Origin: ATM1 sp003577165
GTDB taxonomy: Bacteria; Armatimonadota; Fimbriimonadia; Fimbriimonadales; ATM1
Reading direction: 5' to 3'
DNA length: 64,000 nt
Assembly: GCA_030263715.1 (NCBI GenBank)
Contig: SZPM01000009.1
Span: 1-64,000, forward strand
The notes under the pieces: model-generated
Databases searched by the model: none
Seen by the model: the letters and a program-made list of their open reading frames with translations, nothing else
What the model was told of the DNA's origin: nothing
Made by a program: the position numbers and the translations under genes
Shown here: piece by piece, positions 1 through 7,412 of the stretch
Position numbering within the stretch: the stretch's first letter is position 1
Layout: the number at the start of each line of letters is the position of its first letter

Positions 1-1
1 G

Positions 2-1069
2 ATCAAGGATCCCCGCGCAGTGGAGCCGCTCATCCGCGCGCTTTCGGATTCGGACTCGGACGTGCGAAGGAATGCTGCCATTGCTTTAGGGGCGATCGAG
101 GATCCCCGCGCAGTGGAGCCGCTCATCCGCGCGCTTTCGGATTCGTACTGGTTAGTGCGAAGGAATGCTGCCAATGCTTTAGGGGAGATCAAGGATCCCC
201 GCGCAGTGGAGCCGCTTGAACATGCTACACGGGATCAAAATAGTGGGGTCAGAGTGGAGGCATGGTTGTCTCTATGGAAGATCAATAGGGATCCCCGCGC
301 AGTGGAGCCGCTCATCCGCGCGCTTTCGGATTCGGAGTGGTGGGTCCGATCTTCGGCTGCCGAGGCTTTAGGGGAGATCAAGGATCCCCGAGTCGTGGAG
401 CCGCTCATCCGCGCGCTTTCGGATTCGGACTCGGACGTGCGATGGCTGGCTGCCAATGCTTTAGGGGAGATCGAGGATCCCCGAGCCGTGGAGCCGCTTG
501 AACATGCTACACGGGATCTAGACGGTAGGGTCAGAGTGCGGGCATGCCGGTCTCTATGGAAGATCAATAGGGATCCCCGCGCGGTGGAGCCGCTCATCCG
601 CGCGCTTTCGGATTCGGACTCGAACGTGCGAAGTACTGCTGCCATTGGCTTAGGGGAGATCAAAGATCCCCGAGCCGTGGAGCCGCTCATCCGCGCGCTG
701 TCGGATTTGTACTGGTTAGTGCGAAGTCAGGCTGCCAATGCTTTAGGCACCATCAAGGATCCCCGCGCCGTCGAGCCGCTCATCCGCGCGCTTTCGGATT
801 CGGACTCGATCGTGCGATCGGGGGCTGCCGAGGCTTTAGGGGAGATCGAGGATAAGCGTGCGCTCGGCGCCTTGCAGCGTCTCTTAGGGGATGACGATGA
901 GTATGTTCGCAAAGCGGCCCGCGAGGCCATCCGGAAAATTGAAGGCCGCCCACCCCTTGCCGACAATCCCACGTCCCTTTCCTTCTGCGCGGAATCGGCG
1001 TCTGGCACGACGCCCGTTGTCGCGGCCGAGGAGCCTCTAACTGCGCGGGTGTGCAGGGGTGAAGTCTAA
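2..1069 (+). CDS. HEAT-repeat protein, 5' end outside the window
   Basis: The reading frame is open from the first base, so the start lies upstream; the GTG at 20 is just a repeat valine codon. About ten HEAT-like (PBS-lyase type) helical repeats of 31-32 residues fill the visible 355 residues. Two kinds alternate: type A (EPLIRALSDS...VR..AA.ALGEIKDPRAV) and type B (EPLEHATRD...VRV.A..SLWKINRDPRAV), in the order AAB AAB AAA plus a degenerate cap (GALQRLLGDDDEYVRKAAREAI). Such repeats form solenoids that bind proteins; the partner is unknown. Repeats are nearly identical in DNA except at a few codons. The last eight codons and the stop (1045-1069) lie inside a dispersed repeat, so the native C-terminus may have been replaced. 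No signal or catalytic motif is seen in the visible part. Confidence 0.85.
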   Translation: MKDPRAVEPLIRALSDSDSDVRRNAAIALGAIEDPRAVEPLIRALSDSYWLVRRNAANALGEIKDPRAVEPLEHATRDQNSGVRVEAWLSLWKINRDPRAVEPLIRALSDSEWWVRSSAAEALGEIKDPRVVEPLIRALSDSDSDVRWLAANALGEIEDPRAVEPLEHATRDLDGRVRVRACRSLWKINRDPRAVEPLIRALSDSDSNVRSTAAIGLGEIKDPRAVEPLIRALSDLYWLVRSQAANALGTIKDPRAVEPLIRALSDSDSIVRSGAAEALGEIEDKRALGALQRLLGDDDEYVRKAAREAIRKIEGRPPLADNPTSLSFCAESASGTTPVVAAEEPLTARVCRGEV

Positions 1070-1364
1070 ATCGTAAGTCGCATGGCACGGATGAGCGGCC
1101 AACGCTGTTCGTGCAAAGCGAGATCTCATGCCGCTCGTTCGTGCTTCATGCTCCCTTGCGAGGCGATTCTGTCAACACAACCTCACAAGGATCAAGTTTG
1201 AAGGCGCCCTCCATGTCCGCATAGGCTCTCGCGCTCGACCACGGCCAACCCAGTCGCCTATGAGCGCCACGGACGAGCGACGCGGCACCAGGTGTCAATC
1301 GCAGCGAGTGAGTCGCTCATCCGTGCCACCCGACGTACCCATCACCCATGCTCAGTCCACCCGC
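1045..1364. repeat. Dispersed hairpin repeat, copy 1 (about 320 bp, complete)
   Basis: This segment matches 2749-3068 over its whole length at roughly 90 percent identity by eye. The outer ends are inverted (GCGGGTG at 1045, CACCCGC at 1358). Inside them are inverted copies of a CACGGATGAGCG-type motif: 1084-1097 with 1314-1327, plus internal copies near 1130-1146 and 1278-1292. The left half folds as a 15-bp stem (around 1085-1099 with 1130-1144) in which two positions are G-T wobble pairs. It fills the whole gap between the HEAT gene and the next gene and supplies the HEAT stop codon. No transposase gene and no target-site duplication were seen. It resembles a MITE or a REP/BIME-like element. 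Confidence 0.8.
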
Positions 1365-1395
1365 CGCATCTGCAAGGGCACGGCCAGTCCGCTGT

Positions 1396-2085
1396 TTAGT
1401 TCTCGGTCGTTATGAACCCCCCACAGTATAGTGCATCAGAGCTGAGACGGTATTCACCTGGAGGCAGTCGCAATCCAGGCAGCGCTAGAGGTTTCGCAGG
1501 GGGGTAGGAATCTAACCACCGCACCCACTGAAAGGTCCCTTGATGGTACCGATCGATCCCTCCCACAGCAAATGTGAGAACAAATACCCGACCCTCCGGA
1601 ACGGTGAACAGCATCCCGTTGAACCACCTATGGACAGACCAGATCTTGTCTTGGGGCGGATATTCATCCATCCCGCTATACGTTGGCCTCGACGTAGGCG
1701 GCGCAAGGTATCCAAACACAAATCCGGGGCCTTGAGGCGGTATGCCGGTGAGCTTGTATTGGCCTGGCTGCAGCACAATCCCCGGCCTCGGATTGCCGAG
1801 CAATTGTGCGCCGCTATTCAGCGTCAAGATATTCCGCCAGTCCCCCTGCGTAAAGTACTCCAGGTGCGGCGAAAGTCCCCCGGCAAGCGCGCCGGTGTAG
1901 ACGTAAACCCTACCAAATGGGTCATTCGCGGGAATCGTGAACTCTTCATGTTCTGCAAGTGGGCCGAAGGTCCACAATTTTGCGCCTTTGATGAACCACG
2001 GACCGGGAGCCGGCAAGGACGCCTCGGGCTGCGCTGCAACTACAACAGGTATGGCCAAGAGAACGGCGAATACTGCACACTTCAC
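1396..2085 (-). CDS. Secreted protein of unknown function
   Basis: I do not recognise this 229-residue protein. A GTG start at 2085 is chosen because an excellent Shine-Dalgarno (GGAGGTG, 2092-2098) precedes it and a signal peptide begins there (KCAVFAVLLAIPVVVAAQPEA); a longer frame upstream has no such site and no export signal. The mature part is rich in aromatic residues, Pro and Gly (GPWFIKGAKLWTFGPL, LLGNPRPGIVLQPGQYKL, LRLPPGEYRLSSDALYCGG) and looks beta-rich. The two 'PG.Y.L' segments, about 100 residues apart, hint at an internal duplication. It is transcribed divergently from the 2299 gene, with a deleted repeat copy in the gap between them. Confidence 0.7.
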   Translation of the reverse strand: MKCAVFAVLLAIPVVVAAQPEASLPAPGPWFIKGAKLWTFGPLAEHEEFTIPANDPFGRVYVYTGALAGGLSPHLEYFTQGDWRNILTLNSGAQLLGNPRPGIVLQPGQYKLTGIPPQGPGFVFGYLAPPTSRPTYSGMDEYPPQDKIWSVHRWFNGMLFTVPEGRVFVLTFAVGGIDRYHQGTFQWVRWLDSYPPAKPLALPGLRLPPGEYRLSSDALYCGGFITTEN

Positions 2086-2177
2086 TTGTTCACCTCCAAC
2101 AAGCCAGTATAACAAACCCCTTTGCTGGCAGCACCAGCCCATAGGCCGGTCCGGCGAAACCTCCCGGGACACGCGCA

Positions 2178-2249
2178 CGGCGGGTGCGCAGGGGTGAAGT
2201 CAAAACCGTGCCACACGATGAACCCATCACCCATGCTCAGTCCACCCGC
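2178..2249. repeat. Dispersed hairpin repeat, 72-bp internally deleted derivative
   Basis: Both outer ends of the repeat are kept (GCGGGTGCGCAGGGGTGAAGTC on the left half; CCCATCACCCATGCTCAGTC then CACCCGC on the right), but about 250 bp of the middle are missing. The left part joins directly to the CCGTGCCAC segment near the right end. It sits in the divergent intergenic region between 2085 and 2299. An element reduced to its two ends is typical of internally deleted mobile elements. Confidence 0.75.
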
Positions 2250-2298
2250 CTGCCGCCAGCGATGGGTATCCTGTTACTCGTATCCCGGAGGGTCAGCA

Positions 2299-2700
2299 GT
2301 GAGGCCAGAGTCGGAAGCACTAATCACCAGCGCCCGCGCCCAGCAACTCTTGCAGGCGGCCGTGAGCGCGAACTTCTCGGAAGATGAACGCGCTGAATTC
2401 GCGCACAAAGCGTGCGTCTGGTACGCAGATGCATACCTCAAACTTGCAGACTCGGCCAGAGCAAAGAAGGGCTTGTTGTCAAGAACTCCGGACCGCGAAC
2501 TTGCTCGCAAGGCGTTCGACGCGCTGTGCGGGGACCTCATCACCGCTCACAATAGTCTCGGATCTGATAGCTGGGACTTCATTCGGAAGTTTGGGGGACG
2601 GATTCTGCCCGCGCTTGCGGACTGTATCTCGCTCATGAAGGAGGTTGGGCTCGACGGACAACAGATGGAGGCAGAGCGCTTACGTGGGCTCTTAACATAG
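2299..2700 (+). CDS. Hypothetical protein (133 aa)
   Basis: I do not recognise this gene. The GTG start at 2299 follows a GGAGGG Shine-Dalgarno (2287-2292); the frame is open further upstream, but that part runs through the repeat remnant at 2178-2249. The product is a soluble, largely helical protein with no signal peptide or membrane segment. Segments such as SARAQQLLQAAVSANFSEDE, FAHKACVWYADAYLKLADSA, and DSWDFIRKFGGRILPALADCISLM read as a run of amphipathic helices. It lies between two repeat copies, and both neighbours are secreted proteins, so the context gives no functional clue. Confidence 0.6.
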   Translation: MRPESEALITSARAQQLLQAAVSANFSEDERAEFAHKACVWYADAYLKLADSARAKKGLLSRTPDRELARKAFDALCGDLITAHNSLGSDSWDFIRKFGGRILPALADCISLMKEVGLDGQQMEAERLRGLLT

Positions 2701-2748
2701 GCTTAGCCCCTTCATCAAGTGATTTCTATCCCTCCACGGCTTGCCCCG

Positions 2749-3068
2749 CCCGGTGCGCTGGGGTGAACTCTAAATCGAGACTCGGGTGGCACGGATGAGC
2801 GGCCAACGCTTTTCGTGTAAGGCCAGATTTCATGCCGCTCGTCCGTGCTTCATGCTCCCTTGCGAGGCGATTCCATGAACACAACCTCACAAGGATCAAA
2901 TCTGAAGCCGCTCTCCATGCCCGCATAGGCCCTCACGCTCGACCACAGCCAATCCAGTCACCTATGAGCGCCACGGACGAGCGACGCGGCCCCAGATGTC
3001 AAACGCAGCGACTGGGTCGCTCATCCGTGCCACCCGACGTACCCATCACCCATGCTCAGTCCACCCAC
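2749..3068. repeat. Dispersed hairpin repeat, copy 2 (about 320 bp, complete)
   Basis: Full-length partner of the copy at 1045-1364. It contains a perfect 20-bp inverted repeat: 2782-2801 (core GGGTGGCACGGATGAGCG) against 3018-3037. Additional internal copies of the motif pair each arm locally: 2789-2803 with 2834-2848 on the left, and about 2970-2985 with 3017-3032 on the right. The element is therefore either one long cruciform or two hairpins. It lies upstream of the TolB-like gene; 3069-3254 holds no other gene. Confidence 0.82.
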
Positions 3069-3254
3069 CGGCCTTCAAGCTGGTGGCAGACAGCATCCGG
3101 CAGTTCTCAGGACGAACCGGGGTTCTTGGTATCAGCCTGGGGTGTCTCGTCTCCATCTCGCTTGACTGGCGCGGACTAGGGTGAGTACCATCACGAACGG
3201 AATTCGCTAGGGGTGCGGGTTCCCGCACTCCAATCTACGCGAGAGGAGGGAATC

Positions 3255-5336
3255 ATGAAGCAAAGAGCGGCCTGCGTGGCCCTTCTTGCCCTTGCATTTG
3301 CGCCGTGTTTCGCCCAACAGAGTCGGTACCTAATGCTGACCGTCTACAACCCGGCAACCGGGTTCGACGTGGTGCGAGTCGACGAGGACGGGAGCAATCC
3401 CAAAGTACTGCTTGCGACATCCGCAAACGAGCAATTCAACGATGTAAGCCCGGACGGACGCACGATTCTCTTTCAGAGCGACGTGACTGGACAGCTTCAG
3501 GTGTATGCCATGAACTGGGATGGCTCCAATGTGCGCCAGCTCACGTCCGTTGGCGTGAACCAGTGGGCCCGGTTCAGTCCTGACGGGACAAGAATCGTCT
3601 ATATGAACAATCAAATCGGCCAGCCTGAAGACCTCTTCGTGGCCAACGCCGATGGGTCGAACCCCATCAACATCACGAACACGCCGTCGCTTACAGAGGC
3701 GCAGGTGGATTGGAACCATCGCACGAATCGACTCGTCTTTTCAAGAGGCGTTCCAGGCGGATTCATCGATCTTTACACAATGAATCCAGATGGGACTGGG
3801 CTGTTCCAAGTCACATACGACTTTTGGGACGAGTGGTTCTCGTCATGGTCCGCCGACGGAGCCTGGATTGCGTACCACGGTGTTCAGAATGGAAACTGGG
3901 AAGTCCTGGCAGTTACTGCGGCAGGTGCCAATCAGCGCAATCTGAGCAACTATCCGTCTGGTCCTGACCAGTCACCCAGTTTCAACCCGGAAAACGAAGT
4001 CTTCTTCCTCAGAGATGGTAATGTCTTCCGGACTGACTTGCTTGGCTCACCCGCGCAACAAGTGACGACGCTTGGGAACGTGAGCATTGTCCGCTTCGTC
4101 CATGGGCCACCATTGATCCACTTGGTGCCATTTAGCTGGTTCGTGTTCCGAGGCTTCGTCATCAGTGGAGATTCAATCGTCTCCCTTGCGTCAGACGATG
4201 GTCAGAAGTTGGTCTTGGCTCGAGGGCTGACGTTGAACGCGTCCGAAGCGCCCGTGCAGCTACTGATCGATGGGCAGTGCCCGACGAATGAGCTGATCGA
4301 GTTGAGCACGAAGTTGAATCTAAGCGTCTCAACCGCGAATCTAAGGATAGAGACGTCATTCTTTGACTGGACAACAAACTCGTGGTCACCGGTCGATGAG
4401 CGGGCGGCTCCCACCGTGGAGTCCGACCTTACCATTAGTGCCCAGAACCCGTCGAGGTTTCTCAACAGCGAGACTGGGAAGTTCCGGATGAGGATCGCGA
4501 TTCGGGCAGGGGGTCCGACGCCGAGTTCGAACTGGGCTGTAAGCGTCGACCAGATTCTCTGGTCTGCACTAATTGGAAATAGTGTGGCGCAGCAGTATGT
4601 GTATGGTGGGATTGGAAACTGGGCGATCAAACGTGTAGACCTGGCGACGAATTCCGTCCAAGAAGTTCTCTCCGACCCAGGATATGAGCAATTCTCTATC
4701 GACGGATTTGCGCCGACTCGCCGGATGATCGTGCATCGGCGAATAGGCGGGATCTACAAACTTTATCTCAGCGATTATGAGGCCACCTTCTTGCAGGAGT
4801 TGCCAGTCACGGGCTCAGACTATCAGGCCAGTTACTTCTCGCCGGAGGGTGCTCGATTGATCGTCTTGTCGGATGAAGGCGGAGGAAGAGCAGTCAAGAT
4901 CTACAACTTCCTCACGAATCAAGTTCAAACGGTTGTCGACACGTCCGAAAATCCGATCGGGTGCGATTGGCTCCCAAATGGGGACGGCTTCGTCTACTGC
5001 AACGGCATTACGAACGAAGTGAAGTGGGTTCATGCAGACAACACTGTCGAAGTGTGTGGCGTCGTACCTGCAGTAGATTTCCGAGTGTCCCCGAACGGGC
5101 GAGCAATCGCCTTCACCGCGGGCGACGGCGCAGGAGGGTACAAGGTTCAGAACTTCGATCTCCTGTCGGGCGTCCGAACCGTTGGCGAAGACTACAATCT
5201 ATCCAGGGTTGCCTTCAGCCCAGACGGAACGATCTTCTTCGACAGGTGGTCGATCAAGCGCTGGAATGTGAGAACGGGATCGGTAACCATTCAGTCCCCC
5301 TTCGAGTATCAGATCTCCTTCCGGGTCCGGAAGTGA
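3255..5336 (+). CDS. Secreted TolB-like beta-propeller protein with a shared C-terminal-type domain
   Basis: The 693-residue product starts at ATG 3255, preceded by GGAGGG at the usual distance, and opens with a signal peptide (MKQRAACVALLALAFAPCFAQ). Residues 25-290 contain PD40/TolB-type blades (DVSPDGRTILFQSD, RFSPDGTRIVYMNN, WSADGAWIAYHG), each about 40-45 residues with DGSN turns. Residues about 294-438 form a separate domain (SDDGQ...LNASEAPVQL...NLRIET...SFLNSETGKFRMR...SVDQILW) that recurs at the end of the 13576 gene. A second propeller follows (YFSPEGARLIVLSDEGG, RVSPNGRAIAFTAGDG, AFSPDGTIFFDRWS). Inserting the shared domain between two propeller halves is unusual. The family usually binds proteins or ligands in the periplasm; no catalytic site is visible. 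Confidence 0.8.
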   Translation: MKQRAACVALLALAFAPCFAQQSRYLMLTVYNPATGFDVVRVDEDGSNPKVLLATSANEQFNDVSPDGRTILFQSDVTGQLQVYAMNWDGSNVRQLTSVGVNQWARFSPDGTRIVYMNNQIGQPEDLFVANADGSNPINITNTPSLTEAQVDWNHRTNRLVFSRGVPGGFIDLYTMNPDGTGLFQVTYDFWDEWFSSWSADGAWIAYHGVQNGNWEVLAVTAAGANQRNLSNYPSGPDQSPSFNPENEVFFLRDGNVFRTDLLGSPAQQVTTLGNVSIVRFVHGPPLIHLVPFSWFVFRGFVISGDSIVSLASDDGQKLVLARGLTLNASEAPVQLLIDGQCPTNELIELSTKLNLSVSTANLRIETSFFDWTTNSWSPVDERAAPTVESDLTISAQNPSRFLNSETGKFRMRIAIRAGGPTPSSNWAVSVDQILWSALIGNSVAQQYVYGGIGNWAIKRVDLATNSVQEVLSDPGYEQFSIDGFAPTRRMIVHRRIGGIYKLYLSDYEATFLQELPVTGSDYQASYFSPEGARLIVLSDEGGGRAVKIYNFLTNQVQTVVDTSENPIGCDWLPNGDGFVYCNGITNEVKWVHADNTVEVCGVVPAVDFRVSPNGRAIAFTAGDGAGGYKVQNFDLLSGVRTVGEDYNLSRVAFSPDGTIFFDRWSIKRWNVRTGSVTIQSPFEYQISFRVRK

Positions 5337-5386
5337 TCTGAGGCTGGTGTTGGCGAGACCCAACGACCGTTGATGTCAGTCGAAAC

Positions 5387-5423
5387 CTGGTGGCCCGGCG
5401 AGCAATGCCAGCCGGGCCACCAG
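5387..5423. terminator. Strong hairpin after the TolB-like gene
   Basis: A perfect 13-bp stem (CTGGTGGCCCGGC, 5387-5399, with its complement at 5411-5423) encloses an 11-base loop, 50 bases past the TolB-like stop. No T-run follows on the plus strand, so it is either a weak intrinsic terminator or a transcript-end stabiliser. Confidence 0.5.
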
Positions 5424-5437
5424 CCCGGATTCCCAGT

Positions 5438-5586
5438 GGCCAACGCTTTTCGTATAAGGCCAGATCTACTCCGCTCGCCCGTGCGTCATGCGCGCCTACG
5501 AGGCGATTCCATTAAGACTGCCTCACACGGACCCAGTCTGAAGGCGCTCTCCATGCCTGCATAGGTCCTCGCGCTCGACCACGGCC
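5438..5586. repeat. Dispersed hairpin repeat, copy 3 (149-bp truncated fragment)
   Basis: This matches the left-central part of the element, from GGCCAACGCTTTTCGT to CGCTCGACCACGGCC. The outer left end and the whole right half are missing. It is more diverged than copies 1 and 2 (for example CTCCGCTCGCCCGTGCGTCATG in place of the matching stretch) and ends 12 bases before the end of the Fic gene. It is an old, decayed copy. Confidence 0.75.
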
Positions 5587-5598
5587 CGGAAAGAGCGG

Positions 5599-6690
5599 CT
5601 ACTCTAACGTGAGCCAATACCTCGTACCCTTCCCGGTACCCGTTCTTCGTAACGCCCCAAGATTCACCAACTGAACTAGGTCTCTGCCCGCCGTCGCCGG
5701 AGATGCGCCCGTTATGGTCTGGTAGTTCCCCGCCGACAGTCCACCCGCAAACCCAGCTGGACCTTCGCGCATCATTCGCAGCAAAGCCTTCTCTTGGCGC
5801 CCGTTGATCCTCCCGCAAAGCCGGTCCAACAGCCGCGTTTTGTAGATCAGGAAATGGACCCAATCGAGAGTTCTGCGCTGCGCCGCGAGCGCCGCGTCCG
5901 CGAACCACTCCAGCCAAGCTGTGACTTCAAGCCGCCGGCTCGCGCGCTCGAGCTCGGCGTAGTACTCCTTCTGGCAAGACTCGATTTCGGTCGAGAGCAT
6001 CGTCAGGCTCGGCTGGCCGAGGCCCTGCGCGAGAGCCTTTTCGGAGATCGCCCGGCCGATCCTGCCGTTGCCGTCCTCGAACGGGTGAATGCTCTCGAAA
6101 TAGAGGTGCGCGATGCCTGAACGGGCGAGCGGCGGGAGTCTGCGTTCGGACTGATTGAACCATTCGAGAAATCCGTCCATTTCGCCGCGCACGCGCCCGG
6201 CCGGCGGCGCCTCGAAGTGAACGGTCTCCCTCCCGATGGGGCCGGATACGATCTGCATGGGCTCCGCGCGGGCCCGGTATCCGCCGATGACGTCTAGATC
6301 TGTGCGGCCCTGCATAAGCATGCCGTGCCAGGCCCATAGCCTTTCATGGCTCAACGGGCCGAGATCGCCGCGAAAGAGGTCGAGCATCATCCTCGCGATC
6401 CCCTCCTCGCGCAGACCCGCCCGCCGAGAGTCGGCCTGGATTCCGAGGTGGCGGAGGATGGACGAGCGCACGCTCTGGCGATCGAGCAGCTCTCCTTCGA
6501 TCGCGGAGGTCGTGACCGCTTCGCTGGTAGCGGTCTCGGCCAAGAGTTCGTTCTCCTGGGTTGGCTGCAGGTGCTTGAAAGCGCCGATGAGAATGCCCCC
6601 TTGCTTCAGGAAGCTCGCTTCGGAGCTTTCGAGGCGCCCGGCGTCGTAGGTGAATTGGGGCCAGTCTGGCTGCTGCCAATTCCAGTCCAT
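5599..6690 (-). CDS. Fic-family AMP-transferase with winged-helix C-terminus
   Basis: Fic proteins move AMP (or another nucleotide part) from ATP onto target hydroxyls. The signature HPFEDGNGRIGR lies near residue 202, with catalytic His and the Asp-Gly-Asn-Gly-Arg phosphate loop intact. An inhibitory-helix motif TSAIEG (residues 61-66) fits class II Fic, self-inhibited from its own N-terminus. The opening WNWQQPDWPQFTYD matches the DUF4172 Fic N-domain, which favours ATG 6690 over GTG 6708. The last 60 residues (EKALLRMMREG...ATAGRDLVQLVNLGALRRTGTGKGTRYWL) read as a winged helix, giving a possible autoregulator. Two perfect palindromes flank its promoter. A chromosomally encoded, monocistronic gene; its targets cannot be told from the sequence. 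Confidence 0.9.
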   Translation of the reverse strand: MDWNWQQPDWPQFTYDAGRLESSEASFLKQGGILIGAFKHLQPTQENELLAETATSEAVTTSAIEGELLDRQSVRSSILRHLGIQADSRRAGLREEGIARMMLDLFRGDLGPLSHERLWAWHGMLMQGRTDLDVIGGYRARAEPMQIVSGPIGRETVHFEAPPAGRVRGEMDGFLEWFNQSERRLPPLARSGIAHLYFESIHPFEDGNGRIGRAISEKALAQGLGQPSLTMLSTEIESCQKEYYAELERASRRLEVTAWLEWFADAALAAQRRTLDWVHFLIYKTRLLDRLCGRINGRQEKALLRMMREGPAGFAGGLSAGNYQTITGASPATAGRDLVQLVNLGALRRTGTGKGTRYWLTLE

Positions 6691-6718
6691 GAGCGATATT
6701 TTCCGCACTTATCGCTCA
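6690..6718. promoter_or_regulatory. Fic operator O1 (9-11-9 palindrome over the start codon)
   Basis: TGAGCGATA (6690-6698), 11-base spacer, TATCGCTCA (6710-6718): a perfect palindrome. Its left arm touches the fic ATG and its right arm abuts the minus-strand -10 box TAAAGT. A bound protein here would block transcription or translation start. Confidence 0.75.
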
Positions 6719-6747
6719 CTTTACTCTATTTTCATGAGCGATAACAA
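6718..6747 (-). promoter_or_regulatory. Predicted fic promoter
   Basis: On the minus strand, TTGTTA (complement of 6742-6747) and TAAAGT (complement of 6718-6723) are separated by 18 bases. Both boxes overlap or touch operator half-sites: the -35 box runs into O2 and the -10 box into O1, the layout expected for repression. Confidence 0.55.
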
Positions 6748-6763
6748 TTCTGGATATCGCTCA
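6735..6763. promoter_or_regulatory. Fic operator O2 (9-11-9 palindrome over the -35 box)
   Basis: Identical in both arms and in spacer length to O1: TGAGCGATA (6735-6743), 11 bases, TATCGCTCA (6755-6763). The two spacers differ in sequence, so only the arms are conserved. The four half-sites start at 6690, 6710, 6735 and 6755, that is 20, 25 and 20 bases apart. Confidence 0.75.
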
Positions 6764-6888
6764 TGGCGCACCCGTGCCCCTGAAATCGGACACTCGGACT
6801 CCATCGTAAGCGACCGGCCCGTCCGATCTCAGAGTAACGAACACTGCCGAGGCACCCACCGCCCACACCGCTTGGGCACGGCAAGACG

Positions 6889-6894
6889 TACAAT
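6889..6894 (+). promoter_or_regulatory. -10 box of the toxin-antitoxin pair (leaderless type)
   Basis: TACAAT ends six bases before the ATG at 6901, which places the transcript start at or next to the start codon. No Shine-Dalgarno fits in this space. Confidence 0.5.
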
Positions 6895-6900
6895 ACTCAC

Positions 6901-7095
6901 ATGGCCGTGCACGATCTGAAGGAACTCCAGAGGCAGGCCGACGCCCTTAAGCCGGAGGAACAGATTCAGCTTGCCGCCTACCTGCTCGCCAAGGCTCGGA
7001 AGGTGAGAGCCGGAGAGGAAGCGCTGCTCAGCGAACTCGTACTCGCCAAGGACTGGCTTCGGCCGGAGGAAGACCAGGCTTGGGCAAACCTGTAG
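6901..7095 (+). CDS. Probable antitoxin of a MazF-type pair (64 aa)
   Basis: A small, charged, helical protein (AVHDLKELQRQADALKPEEQIQLAAYLLAKARK, then ...WLRPEEDQAWANL) directly upstream of a MazF/PemK toxin and overlapping it by 16 bases. The overlap, the order and the size are what identify it. It lacks an obvious AbrB/MazE or ribbon-helix-helix signature. The helical start and 'PEEQ..LA.YL' phrase occur in antitoxins that bind the toxin with little DNA-binding part. Expected role: neutralise the ribonuclease until the antitoxin is degraded. Confidence 0.65.
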   Translation: MAVHDLKELQRQADALKPEEQIQLAAYLLAKARKVRAGEEALLSELVLAKDWLRPEEDQAWANL

Positions 7096-7412
7096 CCGGC
7101 GATGTCGTCGTCGTGCCGTTTCCGTTTTCAGATCTGACGCAGACCAAACGTCGTCCTGCGCTGGTTCTTGCCGACCTTGACGGAGACGATTTGATCCTGT
7201 GCATGATCACGAGTCAGTCCGTTCTGGATCGATACGCTATAGCTCTGAGCGACCGCGACTTTGAATCCGGCGGCCTCCCGGTTGCGAGCAACATCCGCCC
7301 GTCACGGCTATTTACTGCGGACGCGGCCATCGTGGCCTCCATCGCGGGTCGGCTCACGCCCGGGAAACTGGGAGAGGCGCTTGACGCCGTCCAGGCGATC
7401 CTCAAGCGTTAG
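7080..7412 (+). CDS. MazF/PemK-family endoribonuclease toxin
   Basis: The 110-residue product matches the family length and carries the N-terminal signature GDVVVVPFPFSDLTQTKRRPALVLA (residues about 7-31), whose loop holds the Arg that contacts the RNA phosphate, and the later strand DLILCMITSQ with the conserved Thr-Ser. MazF toxins cut single-stranded mRNA at short motifs. A TTG start at 7080, inside the antitoxin gene, is chosen because GGAGGAAG (7066-7073) lies upstream; this gives translational coupling to the antitoxin. The C-terminal part (RLTPGKLGEALDAVQAIL) is as expected. Confidence 0.9.
   Translation: MGKPVAGDVVVVPFPFSDLTQTKRRPALVLADLDGDDLILCMITSQSVLDRYAIALSDRDFESGGLPVASNIRPSRLFTADAAIVASIAGRLTPGKLGEALDAVQAILKR

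Noticed and set aside
780..1088. Antisense frames over the HEAT repeats
   Set aside because: They mirror the repeat codon pattern of the plus-strand gene and have no recognisable protein features.
1128..3179. Conserved small reading frame (MPLVRASCSLARRF...) present in both full repeat copies
   Set aside because: Between the copies I count about 14 amino-acid-changing and 5 silent differences, close to what random change gives. The frame is a by-product of the repeat, and its 3' end runs into unrelated flanking DNA.
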